Positions 7,392 to 15,395 of a stretch of 64,000 bases of DNA are shown in pieces. The position numbers and the translations under genes were made by a program. How positions within the stretch are numbered: the stretch's first letter is position 1; each line of letters starts with the position of its first letter. The notes under the pieces are model-generated. The model made no database searches and was not told the origin of the DNA. It saw only the letters and a list, made by a program, of their open reading frames with translations. This DNA is from Chryseobacterium carnipullorum (GTDB lineage Bacteria; Bacteroidota; Bacteroidia; Flavobacteriales; Weeksellaceae). Where the stretch lies: positions 310,001 through 374,000 of the forward strand of contig NZ_FRCD01000001.1 of assembly GCF_900142785.1 (NCBI RefSeq), given 5' to 3'.

Positions 7392-8352
7392 AGATTTTAT
7401 TTTTCATTTCCTGATATTCGTCTTCTAACTTGCTCATGTGTGTTATACCGCCGCCACTTTTGAAATAAAGCCGGTCTCCCTCTTTTTCAATAAAACGTAT
7501 CATGACGCAGCTGTCAAGGTTCTCACCGTCAAACCAGCCGCATACTCCGGTATAATATCCTCTGTCATATCCTTCTGCTTCCAAGATTATTTCCAGCGTC
7601 TTAGGCTTTGGCGCCCCCAAAATTGATCCGGCAGGAAGCAGTTTTTTCATTAAGCTGCCTATCTTTCCTTCAAACTCAGGCTTTACTCTCCCTGAAATTT
7701 CAGAACTCATTGCGTACAGATCTTTTTGCTGTGTTTTGATGAGTTCTATATGCTGAAATTGGTCTACTATGACATCGTCTGCTACCATGCTGAGATCGTT
7801 CCGGAGAAGATCTACCACGGTGTAATGTTCTGCCTTTTCTTTTCGGTCGTTTTTCAAAACTTCAGCTGCATTTTCCAATGAGGCATCGATAGTACCTTTC
7901 ATCGGATAGGTTAAAATTTTGCCGTCAATAATCTTTACAAAAGTTTCAGGAGAAAAAAATACAAAAAAATCTTCACAAAACACTTTGTACTTTGCAATTG
8001 AGTGATAAAAAATTTCTTCCAGGCTTAAATTGGTCTGAACTTCCGTCTTTCTCGTATAATTGACCAGATAAGAATTTCCGAGACGGATATTTTTCTGAAC
8101 TTTATCAAAGCCTTCTTTAAAGCTTTCCAAAGTTTCAGGAAATGCCTTCCATTCAATTTTTTTATTGAGATTATGTTTCTGAGTAACGGTTGAAAAGTTT
8201 TGAAAATCAATTAATAAGCCTGATTTTTTAATTTCACTTTCTCTATAAACCTTTACATTTTCCGAAAGGAAATCGATCATGAAGAAGTAGGGAACTTTCT
8301 GAAGGGAAAGTTCGTCCATTTCCAGAAATTTTTGATGATTCATTGAAAACAT
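7375..8352 (-). CDS. pabB: Aminodeoxychorismate synthase component I (chorismate-binding)
   Basis: 325 residues corresponding to the chorismate-binding domain only; the glutamine amidotransferase and the N-terminal lobe of longer PabB are absent, as is common in Bacteroidota. Core motifs: TYPMKGTIDA, EHYTVVDLLRNDLS, LPAGSILGAPKPKTLEII and the C-terminal FKSGGGITHMSKLEDEYQE. It converts chorismate to aminodeoxychorismate in p-aminobenzoate synthesis and overlaps pabC. An ATG nine bases inside (8343) is an alternative start. Confidence 0.92.
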   Translation of the reverse strand: MFSMNHQKFLEMDELSLQKVPYFFMIDFLSENVKVYRESEIKKSGLLIDFQNFSTVTQKHNLNKKIEWKAFPETLESFKEGFDKVQKNIRLGNSYLVNYTRKTEVQTNLSLEEIFYHSIAKYKVFCEDFFVFFSPETFVKIIDGKILTYPMKGTIDASLENAAEVLKNDRKEKAEHYTVVDLLRNDLSMVADDVIVDQFQHIELIKTQQKDLYAMSSEISGRVKPEFEGKIGSLMKKLLPAGSILGAPKPKTLEIILEAEGYDRGYYTGVCGWFDGENLDSCVMIRFIEKEGDRLYFKSGGGITHMSKLEDEYQEMKNKIYVPIH

Positions 8353-8376
8353 CCTGCAAAAATAATTAATGATGAC

Positions 8377-8384
8377 TACTTTTG
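8377..8384 (+). promoter_or_regulatory. -7 promoter element of the membrane gene at 8400
   Basis: TACTTTTG matches TAnnTTTG. The upstream TTG (8382) that would lengthen the open frame lies in this element, so ATG 8400 is chosen as the start. Confidence 0.55.
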
Positions 8385-8399
8385 TGTAAAATTTTTTTA

Positions 8400-9119
8400 A
8401 TGCAGACTAAATATCCTCAGAAACCGGGAATAGATTTTATATTGAAGCAGGCTTTTTTCTATTGGAATAAGACCCTTTTCTTTCAACTGGTATTTTCAAT
8501 CTTTTATTTTGGAATCTTTTTTTCGGTGCTTTTCTTCTTAGACGGAAAATATGGAGTGCTGACCCAGTATTTAGAGACGGCTAAAAATATTAACCAGGGG
8601 ATGAATGCTTCTGAGCAGATTTTAAAGATGCAGTCCAATCCCGGGATCATCTATTTTTCATGGGCTCTTATTGGGACTTTAGTGTTTCTTTTTCCACTGA
8701 ATATCGGGTTTTATCATATTTACAGGAAGATTGACCTGAAAGAAAAATTGGAATTGGGAGATTTGCTTGTAGGTTATAATGGACTTAATTTTTTCAAATA
8801 CATAGGATATTACATTTTCTGGCTATTTGTTTATATCTATACATCTCAGACCATTATATTGGGTGTCGTGTGGGTTTTTATCACCATTTTTGTAGCTCCG
8901 CTGATGTTTTTCACAAACAAAAGGATTTTTGAAGCCATCTCCTTAAACTTTCAGGCCCTCAAAAGGTACTTTCTTGAAATACTGGTCTGTGTTATAGTGG
9001 CTGTATTCTTTAAATATGTTGGTTTTATGTTGTTCTTTGTAGGAGGCTTGTTTACATTTCCTTTTTGGAATGCCATGATTTACTCACTGTACAAAACTAT
9101 TTTCTCGGAAAAAAGTTAA
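8400..9119 (+). CDS. Multi-pass membrane protein, YciC/DUF975-like style
   Basis: 239 residues from ATG 8400, with about six hydrophobic helices (near residues 25-45, 85-110, 130-175, 190-235). The layout, with DLLVGYNGLNFFKYIGYY in the middle, mirrors DLFIGYKQNFVNILIYS of the following gene and DIFDFTDFVVYLKLF of the gene at 52928-53629, so these three are paralogues. No catalytic motif is visible. Such proteins are often given arbitrary enzyme names in flavobacterial genomes; I see only a membrane protein of unknown role. Confidence 0.75.
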   Translation: MQTKYPQKPGIDFILKQAFFYWNKTLFFQLVFSIFYFGIFFSVLFFLDGKYGVLTQYLETAKNINQGMNASEQILKMQSNPGIIYFSWALIGTLVFLFPLNIGFYHIYRKIDLKEKLELGDLLVGYNGLNFFKYIGYYIFWLFVYIYTSQTIILGVVWVFITIFVAPLMFFTNKRIFEAISLNFQALKRYFLEILVCVIVAVFFKYVGFMLFFVGGLFTFPFWNAMIYSLYKTIFSEKS

Positions 9120-9159
9120 ATTTTAAATAAGTTTAATATGTTTTTCTGCTAAAAAAAGT

Positions 9160-9167
9160 TAATTTTG
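9160..9167 (+). promoter_or_regulatory. -7 promoter element upstream of the membrane gene at 9192
   Basis: TAATTTTG, 24 bases before the ATG, matches TAnnTTTG. It suggests the gene has its own promoter in addition to possible read-through. Confidence 0.55.
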
Positions 9168-9191
9168 AGGAAAATCATTAAATATTAAACT

Positions 9192-9929
9192 ATGTCAGAA
9201 TTTAACGAATTTGACCAACAGGGGTCTGTTCCCAACAAAGATACGGGATCTATTATTTCGCATTCTTTTGAAATGTATAAGGGAGTCTTCCTATACGGTA
9301 TTGTAGCGATGGTCATCTACATGATAGCAGGTTTTGCAATCCAGTTGATTACAGGGTTCAATTCCGCTTCCATGATGGAGGAGATGAAAGATGCAGGAGG
9401 GGACTATTCTTCCTTTAGCTACTGGAATGTACCGGGGTTTTCGCTATACCTTTCATTGTCAGGTCTTTTGGGGATCTTGGTAGCTCCGTTATATGTAGGA
9501 TTGATCTACATTGTTAATAAGTATAATACGAAAAAGCAGATTGATTTTGCTGATCTGTTCATCGGATACAAACAGAATTTTGTGAATATCCTGATCTACA
9601 GTATTATTTCAGGGATTATTTCCAGTGTGGCGATGACTTTATGTTTCTTCCCGTTCATTTTTGTTTATCCTTTCCTTTTATTGGGTTATCCTATCTTATT
9701 ATTTGAAAATGCATCAGCTACTGAAGCATTAGGAAAGTCTTTCAATATTGCAAAAGAAAATTATGGAACGTTTCTTGGTGCAACGGTTGTAGGTGGACTG
9801 ATTTCTATTGCCGGAGTTATTTTATGCGGTATCGGTATCATTGCAACAGCACCATTCATGATGATTGTAATGTATTCTGTGTATTGTGCATTTTTAGGAA
9901 AGCCAAGACAGATTGAATTTAAAAAATAA
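9192..9929 (+). CDS. Multi-pass membrane protein, paralogue of the preceding gene
   Basis: 245 residues with a short soluble N-terminus and five to six hydrophobic segments. The central FADLFIGYKQNFVNIL and the late SATEALGKSFNIAKENYG are typical of DUF975/YciC-like membrane proteins, in which a repeated helical unit ends in a conserved amphipathic turn. It is followed after nine bases by the AI-2E-type permease gene, so the two are probably co-transcribed. Function unknown. Confidence 0.8.
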   Translation: MSEFNEFDQQGSVPNKDTGSIISHSFEMYKGVFLYGIVAMVIYMIAGFAIQLITGFNSASMMEEMKDAGGDYSSFSYWNVPGFSLYLSLSGLLGILVAPLYVGLIYIVNKYNTKKQIDFADLFIGYKQNFVNILIYSIISGIISSVAMTLCFFPFIFVYPFLLLGYPILLFENASATEALGKSFNIAKENYGTFLGATVVGGLISIAGVILCGIGIIATAPFMMIVMYSVYCAFLGKPRQIEFKK

Positions 9930-9938
9930 ATAAGATAA

Positions 9939-11030
9939 ATGATAAATAAGGATAAGCAGATAAGTAACGTTGCGATAAAACAGGTCGCTTTGCTGGCCAT
10001 AATTCTGGTTTTGGCCGGATTGATCTGCTTTAACCTTGCCTTGTTTATCCCATCAGTTCTCGGGGCGATCACGATTTACGTGGTCTGCAGACGATATAAT
10101 TTCTATTTACAGGAAGAGAAGAAATGGAAACCCTGGCTAGCGGCATTTGTACTGATGCTGGCAAGTCTTGTCATTCTTATTCTTCCCGTATATTTTATCG
10201 CTGATCTGCTGATAGAGAAACTTGGGAATGCTCAGGTTTATATGACTAAATTCAATGTATTTGTGGATAAAATACATTCATATATCTACTCAAAAACAAA
10301 TTTTGATATTCTCAGCAAAGAGAATATGGACAAAGTAAAAAGCTCTGCCGGAAGGTTTTCCACTTCTGCAGTTAGCGGGACTTTCAACACCCTTACAGTC
10401 GTGATGTCCATGTACTTTATTCTTTATTTTATGCTGGCCAGTCCAAGGCTGTTTGAGAGGATTCTTAGTTCTTCCGCACCATTGAAGAGAGCAAACATCT
10501 CTTTGATCGGCGAAAAGCTTAGAAAACTGATTATGGCCAACGCTATCGGGATTCCGGTTGTAGCATTAGGGCAAGGAATTGTAGGGCTTATAGGGTACTT
10601 TATTTTTGGAGCACCAAGTCCGATTCTTCTTTTCGCTTTGACAGCTGCAGCTTCCATGATTCCTGTGGTTGGAGCTGCTATTATTTATGTTCCGGTCTGT
10701 GTCTTTATGATTGCAGAAGGAAATACAGGTCAGGGACTTGGTCTTGCTGCCTATTGTTTAGTAGTTGTAGGACTTACCGATAACCTGCTCCGTTTTACAC
10801 TCTTAAAAAAACTGGAAAACATCCATCCGCTGAATACCGTATTCGGAATTATCATGGGGATGAATTTATTTGGTTTTATGGGGCTTATTTTCGGACCTAT
10901 TCTGATCTCTTTTACCTTACTTCTGGTTCAGGTATACAGAAATGAATTTTCTGATGAGGATACACCGCCTGAGCTTGAGTTGCCGAATAGAGATAATGAT
11001 CAGGGAGACAGAGTAGATTTAATTGTATAA
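9939..11030 (+). CDS. AI-2E family transporter
   Basis: 363 residues with about eight membrane helices and the long central soluble stretch typical of PF01594 (YdiK/PerM/TqsA). The C-terminal pattern GIIMGMNLFGFMGLIFGPI is the family signature. Members export diverse small molecules or ions; the autoinducer-2 link holds for only a few, so the substrate is open. Tightly spaced between the membrane protein gene and the DUF3820 gene. Confidence 0.88.
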   Translation: MINKDKQISNVAIKQVALLAIILVLAGLICFNLALFIPSVLGAITIYVVCRRYNFYLQEEKKWKPWLAAFVLMLASLVILILPVYFIADLLIEKLGNAQVYMTKFNVFVDKIHSYIYSKTNFDILSKENMDKVKSSAGRFSTSAVSGTFNTLTVVMSMYFILYFMLASPRLFERILSSSAPLKRANISLIGEKLRKLIMANAIGIPVVALGQGIVGLIGYFIFGAPSPILLFALTAAASMIPVVGAAIIYVPVCVFMIAEGNTGQGLGLAAYCLVVVGLTDNLLRFTLLKKLENIHPLNTVFGIIMGMNLFGFMGLIFGPILISFTLLLVQVYRNEFSDEDTPPELELPNRDNDQGDRVDLIV

Positions 11031-11032
11031 AA

Positions 11033-11260
11033 GTGGAAGGAGTAAATTCAGAAATATTAAAGGAAATATGCATCGTCAGGATGCCTTTTGGGAAATACCA
11101 GGGAACCATTCTTGCCGATCTTCCGGTAAGCTATCTGGAATGGTTTAACCGAAAAGGAATGCCTCCGGGAAAACTGGGGATGCAGCTTGCGACGGTTTAC
11201 GAGATTAAGCTGAACGGCTTGATGGAACTGCTGATTCCGATCAGGGCTTCTTTAAGATAA
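11033..11260 (+). CDS. DUF3820 family small protein
   Basis: 75 residues. MPFGKYQGTILADLPVSYLEWF is the DUF3820 signature (quoted here as its first part; the motif runs from residue 17 to 38). The GTG at 11033, two bases after the previous stop, is the only start that keeps the N-terminal helix; ATG at 11080 would begin directly at MPFGKY. Family members are small cytosolic proteins related to a segment of DNA polymerase III epsilon-type proteins; role unknown. Last gene of the 9.2-11.3 kb operon, ahead of a strong terminator. Confidence 0.8.
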   Translation: MEGVNSEILKEICIVRMPFGKYQGTILADLPVSYLEWFNRKGMPPGKLGMQLATVYEIKLNGLMELLIPIRASLR

Positions 11261-11285
11261 AATAGATTTTTCCGTAAAAGTATAA

Positions 11286-11320
11286 ATTTAGGGGCGGCAT
11301 CTTCGATGCCGCCCCTAAAT
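11286..11320. terminator. Strong bidirectional terminator
   Basis: A 16-bp perfect stem (ATTTAGGGGCGGCATC and its complement) with a three-base TTC loop, between the ends of the convergent DUF3820 and uvrB genes. The core GCATCTTCGATGC recurs in the hairpin at 28494-28519. Confidence 0.85.
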
Positions 11321-11337
11321 TGTTTTATATCAATCAA

Positions 11338-13329
11338 TTATTCTTTCAGTGCTGCGATCTCATCCCTGAGCTTGGCCGCTTTTATAAAGTCAAGATTTTT
11401 AGCTGCTGCTTCCATCTCTTTTTGTTTCTGCCCGATCATTTTTTCAATGTCTTCACCTCCATAGCTCGCTTTCGTTTCTGCTGCTTTCTGAAGGATCTCT
11501 TTTTGTGTATATTTCGGATCAGGGAAATCTTTGCTTCTTCCGACCAGATTTTCAGAGATCTTTTTATTTAAAGCCGTTGGAACCCTATTGTTCTCTTTGT
11601 TGTATTGAATCTGCTTTTCACGACGATAGTTTGTTTCATCTATCGTTGCCTGCATAGATTTAGTCATTTTATCAGCATATAAAATAGCTTTACCGTTAAG
11701 GTTTCTTGCCGCACGCCCAACCGTCTGAATCATTGATCTTCTGCTTCTCAGCATTCCTTCTTTATCAGCATCCAGAATGGCCACCAGAGAAACTTCAGGT
11801 AAGTCCAATCCTTCTCTCAATAAATTCACCCCAATTAAGACATCGAAAAGGCCAACACGTAAATCATGCATAATTTGAATACGTTCCAGTGTTTCCACAT
11901 CCGAGTGGATGTATCTTGTTCTGATTCCGAACTTTACAAAATATTTAGTAAGCTCTTCAGCCATTTTTTTGGTTAGGGTAGTCACTAGAACCCTCTCATC
12001 AGCGTCAGATCTTTTCTGGATTTCTTCCATCAAATCATCGATCTGGTTGAGACTTGGTCTTATCTCAATGACGGGATCCAACAGACCGGTCGGACGGATA
12101 ATCTGTTCGATATAATCACCACCCGTTTTTTCCAGTTCATAATCAGCTGGTGTTGCGGAAACATAAATAACCTGATTTTGAATTGATTCATATTCTTCAA
12201 ATTTCAATGGTCTGTTGTCCATCGCTGCAGGAAGCCGGAATCCATATTCTACCAAAGCTTCTTTTCTGCTTCTGTCGCCACCGTACATTGCATGCACCTG
12301 AGGTACTGTAACGTGGCTTTCGTCAATCACCATTAGATAATCCTTCGGGAAATAATCCAGTAAGCAGAAAGGTCTTGACCCAGGAAGTCTGCCATCTAAA
12401 TACCGTGAATAGTTTTCAATCCCGGAACAGTATCCAAGCTCTTTGATCATTTCCAGATCAAGCTCAGTTCTTTCCTGTAGCCTTTTGGCTTCCAATGGTT
12501 TTCCTATTTCACTGAAAAAGTCGACCTGCTTTACCATATCATCCTGAATGTTTTTAATGGCTCCGTTTAAGGTCTCTTTTGAAGTCACAAAAAGGTTAGC
12601 AGGATAAATCTGGATCTGGTCAAAATTAGCCGTAACATTTCCTGAAACGGGATCAAAACTTTGAATTTTTTCGATCTCATCTCCAAAAAACTGTATTCTC
12701 ACCGCATTGTCGGCATACGCAGGAAAGATATCGATAACATCTCCCTTTACACGGAATGTTCCTCTCTGGAAGTCTGCCAGTGTTCTGGAATAAAGCGCAT
12801 TAACCAGAGAGTGGAGGAGCGCGGTTCTTGTTACCTTTTCTCCGGTAGCAATTGATATTAACGATTTATGAAACTCAGCAGGGTTTCCCACACCATAAAT
12901 ACAGGATACGGAGGCAACGATTAAAACGTCCCGTCTTCCGGAAAGTAAACTGGCGATAGCAGAAAGTCGTAGCTTTTCAACTTCTTCATTAATGCTCAGG
13001 TCCTTCTCAATATAGGTTCCGGTTGTCGCAATGTAGGCTTCCGGCTGATAATAGTCGTAGTAACTTACAAAATATTCTACCGCATTGTCAGGAAAAAATT
13101 CTTTAAATTCCATGAAAAGCTGTGCTGCCAATGTTTTATTATGAGCCATGACAATCGTTGGCCTTTGTACATTTTGTACAACATTGGCTACAGTAAAGGT
13201 TTTCCCGGATCCGGTAACCCCCAGCAAAGTTTGATATTTCTCACCAATTTCTATTCCTTTGGTAAGTTTTTCAATAGCTTGTGGTTGATCACCTGTAGGT
13301 TTATATTCTGATTGAAGATTAAAGTTCAT
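11338..13329 (-). CDS. uvrB: UvrABC excinuclease subunit B
   Basis: 663 residues from ATG 13329. UvrB is the DNA-damage-verifying helicase of nucleotide excision repair. Visible features: Walker A GVTGSGKT (37-44), the beta-hairpin YYDYYQPEAYI that clamps DNA, the DESHVT motif, helicase motifs VSATPADYE and QTVGRAARN, and the C-terminal UVR domain (IEKMIGQKQKEMEAAAKNL) that contacts UvrC. A TTG at 13350 would add seven residues, but it overlaps the -7 element TATTTTTG, so ATG 13329 is preferred. Monocistronic, ending at the 11286-11320 terminator. Confidence 0.97.
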   Translation of the reverse strand: MNFNLQSEYKPTGDQPQAIEKLTKGIEIGEKYQTLLGVTGSGKTFTVANVVQNVQRPTIVMAHNKTLAAQLFMEFKEFFPDNAVEYFVSYYDYYQPEAYIATTGTYIEKDLSINEEVEKLRLSAIASLLSGRRDVLIVASVSCIYGVGNPAEFHKSLISIATGEKVTRTALLHSLVNALYSRTLADFQRGTFRVKGDVIDIFPAYADNAVRIQFFGDEIEKIQSFDPVSGNVTANFDQIQIYPANLFVTSKETLNGAIKNIQDDMVKQVDFFSEIGKPLEAKRLQERTELDLEMIKELGYCSGIENYSRYLDGRLPGSRPFCLLDYFPKDYLMVIDESHVTVPQVHAMYGGDRSRKEALVEYGFRLPAAMDNRPLKFEEYESIQNQVIYVSATPADYELEKTGGDYIEQIIRPTGLLDPVIEIRPSLNQIDDLMEEIQKRSDADERVLVTTLTKKMAEELTKYFVKFGIRTRYIHSDVETLERIQIMHDLRVGLFDVLIGVNLLREGLDLPEVSLVAILDADKEGMLRSRRSMIQTVGRAARNLNGKAILYADKMTKSMQATIDETNYRREKQIQYNKENNRVPTALNKKISENLVGRSKDFPDPKYTQKEILQKAAETKASYGGEDIEKMIGQKQKEMEAAAKNLDFIKAAKLRDEIAALKE

Positions 13330-13347
13330 TTGAAATGATGTATACAA

Positions 13348-13355
13348 CAAAAATA
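13348..13355 (-). promoter_or_regulatory. uvrB: -7 promoter element of uvrB
   Basis: TATTTTTG on the minus strand, 18 bases before the chosen ATG. Confidence 0.5.
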
Positions 13356-13450
13356 CGAAAGAAATTTTTAGCCTTCATAAAGTATTTAAAGATGAATGTT
13401 TTAATAGTAAATTTTTCGTCAGTCAATCCTGAATACAAAATAAAAAAAAA

Positions 13451-13466
13451 CGCTACTGGAGTAGCG
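13451..13466 (-). terminator. Terminator of the BlaI/M56 operon
   Basis: CGCTAC-TGGA-GTAGCG hairpin; on the minus strand it is followed by a run of nine T. It lies 15 bases after the M56 gene stop. Confidence 0.85.
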
Positions 13467-13481
13467 CTTTTTCTCTTCATT

Positions 13482-14915
13482 TTACTTGAAACTCATTGTC
13501 GCAGGCATCTTGTAAATGCTGGCGATAGCTTTTCCGTTTTTTGTCGCTGGTTTCCATGCGACTCCACTATTTACAGCAGTGACGGTTTTAATCATCTCTT
13601 TATTGAATCCTTCATTATCACCGGAAGCAGTTACATTAACTACCTTTCCCGTTTCATCAATGTGTATAAATGCTGTTGATTTTACGAGCCTCTCTTTTCC
13701 GTCAAAGATACTGGTATCAAGCATTGATCCAACTTTTGATCGAAGTGATTTTGCTCCTTCCGGAAATTCTGCCTCAACAAAATTCTGGTCTTTTTGTGCA
13801 TCATTTGTGTTAATACCTTCATTGCTGGCTGTTTTTCCTGGAGAAACAGTATCCGAAACAGCTTGTACCATTTCTTTTTTGATTTCCGCTGTGGTTGGTG
13901 GTTTCTCTTCCACTGATTTTTCGAAATAATAAGGAGAAGTTAAATGGCTCTGATTCGCCTGCACATTTCCGGCTGTAATGGTGCGCTCAGAGGAATCCTT
14001 AATGAATGGTTTCTCTTTTTCTGTGCTGTTGGCTTTTTGCGTATCTGCTGTAAGTCCGGGACTTCCTGCGTATGTTCTTTCAGCGAATAAAGCTGTAGCG
14101 GCAATCATTGCGGTGATTCCGGCTGCTTTTTTCAATACAATGAACTTGGATTTTTTTGCTGTCATCATAATAAATCGTTTTTTGGTGTTGTTAAAATTAA
14201 ATGAATGGGTGAGTGGCAGGTTCTGATGGTGAATAATCTCTTTAAGGATTAAATTCTGGTACTCTTTAATATTGTATCTGTTATTTAAAACAGCTTCGTC
14301 AGCAAGAAATTCATGATTGGTGAGTATAGCCTTCTTATAGAAAAAAAGAACAGGATTGAACCAGGTGAATATCTTAAAAATATCCAGAAAAATGAGATCA
14401 AGACTGTGTTTCTGATCAATATGTCCTTTCTCATGAAGGAAAATTCTTGTGTCGATTCCATCATCCTTTACATAGGTTTTGCCTAAATAAATAGTGTTCC
14501 AAAAGCTGAAAGGAGGAATGTTTTCTTTTATTACCAAAATCCTGTGATTCTGATAAATCCGCTTTTCACCCTGCATTTTTTTAATCGCTCTGAAAGAAAG
14601 AATACTTTTGATCAGTAAGAATACGGTGATGGCTCCATAGACAAGCCATACGATACTGACCCAATTGAAACTTTCCTGTTCATGCTGAGCGAATGTGATT
14701 TGCTGTACTGTCTCTTCAAATAGGATCTGAGATTTCTGCTCATGTTCTGGAAGCTTTACGGTGATCGAAATAAAAGGAATCACGTAGGAGAGAATCAGTG
14801 AGCATAATAAATAGAACCTGTTGAAACGACACATTTTCTCCCTTTCCAGAAACAGATGATAGACCGCGATGAAAATGGAAGAACACAGAATTATTTTCAG
14901 AATAATGATCAACAT
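13482..14915 (-). CDS. BlaR1-type M56 metallopeptidase fused to a TonB C-terminal domain
   Basis: 477 residues. The N-terminal half has membrane helices near residues 1-20, 34-53 and 88-108 and a membrane-associated zinc site HEKGH (in LHEKGHIDQKH) with the downstream NHEFLADEAV, as in BlaR1/MecR1 peptidases. A further helix near 262-282 leads to a periplasmic linker and a C-terminal TonB-like domain (TAFIHIDETGKVVNVTASG, then VAWKPATKNGKAI). It is one base downstream of a BlaI-type repressor, so signal sensing followed by repressor cleavage is likely. M56-TonB fusions are frequent in Bacteroidota; the signal is unknown and no beta-lactamase is adjacent. Confidence 0.88.
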   Translation of the reverse strand: MLIIILKIILCSSIFIAVYHLFLEREKMCRFNRFYLLCSLILSYVIPFISITVKLPEHEQKSQILFEETVQQITFAQHEQESFNWVSIVWLVYGAITVFLLIKSILSFRAIKKMQGEKRIYQNHRILVIKENIPPFSFWNTIYLGKTYVKDDGIDTRIFLHEKGHIDQKHSLDLIFLDIFKIFTWFNPVLFFYKKAILTNHEFLADEAVLNNRYNIKEYQNLILKEIIHHQNLPLTHSFNFNNTKKRFIMMTAKKSKFIVLKKAAGITAMIAATALFAERTYAGSPGLTADTQKANSTEKEKPFIKDSSERTITAGNVQANQSHLTSPYYFEKSVEEKPPTTAEIKKEMVQAVSDTVSPGKTASNEGINTNDAQKDQNFVEAEFPEGAKSLRSKVGSMLDTSIFDGKERLVKSTAFIHIDETGKVVNVTASGDNEGFNKEMIKTVTAVNSGVAWKPATKNGKAIASIYKMPATMSFK

Positions 14916-14916
14916 T

Positions 14917-15288
14917 TTATTCTTTTATTTGCTGGTCGATAATATCACGGAGTTCTTTCAGCTGCTTTTGACTGAATTGGGCATTCGAAGTAAAAAAAGA
15001 GGCAAACTGAGTCACCGAGCTGTTGAAAAAACGGTCAATCATAGAGGTCATTTCCTCGTTGAAATATTCCCTTTTTTCTACTTTTGGATAGTATTCACGG
15101 GAATTTCCATACTGTGTATAGCCTACCAGATCTTTATTCTGCATCCTTTTCAGCAGAGTAGCAATGGTAGTCGCTGCGGGTTTCGGTTCCGGATAAGAAT
15201 CCAGAATGTCCTTCATGAAAATGCGTTTCTTTTCCCAAAGGATTTCCATCAGATTTTTTTCTGAACCGGTTAATTTAATTTCTTTCAT
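14917..15288 (-). CDS. BlaI/MecI/CopY-type transcriptional repressor
   Basis: 123 residues. The winged-helix N-terminus (LTGSEKNLMEILWEKKRIFMKD, of which the first part carries the family signature) is followed by PAATTIATLLKRMQNKDLVGYTQYGNS-type wing residues and a C-terminal dimerisation helix. Such repressors dimerise on TACA-N-TGTA operators and are inactivated by cleavage through the cognate M56 sensor, here the next gene. Two matching operator palindromes lie directly upstream and one overlaps the -7 promoter element, so autoregulation is likely. Confidence 0.92.
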   Translation of the reverse strand: MKEIKLTGSEKNLMEILWEKKRIFMKDILDSYPEPKPAATTIATLLKRMQNKDLVGYTQYGNSREYYPKVEKREYFNEEMTSMIDRFFNSSVTQFASFFTSNAQFSQKQLKELRDIIDQQIKE

Positions 15289-15292
15289 TCTA

Positions 15293-15324
15293 CAATGTTG
15301 TAATTTGTTCTACAAATGTAGAAT
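15293..15324 (-). promoter_or_regulatory. BlaI-type operators overlapping the promoter
   Basis: Two inverted repeats: TACAATGTTGTA (15293-15304) and TCTACAAATGTAGA (15311-15324), both of the TACA/TGTA BlaI operator type. On the minus strand the second contains TACATTTG (15315-15322), a perfect TAnnTTTG -7 element. Repressor binding would therefore block polymerase directly. Confidence 0.8.
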
Positions 15325-15395
15325 AAAAATTAATACCAGCAAATTTTTATGGCATTATTTTTCTATCTATCTTTTTACCACTAAATCAAATCATT

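Noticed and set aside
9192..9929. Enzyme names such as beta-carotene monooxygenase for the membrane proteins at 8.4-9.9 kb and 52.9 kb
   Set aside because: No catalytic motif is visible; such names in databases are propagated errors for DUF975/YciC-like proteins.
13516..13929. 137-codon open frame antisense to the M56-TonB gene
   Set aside because: It mirrors the coding strand's TonB-domain codons and has no homology or start context.
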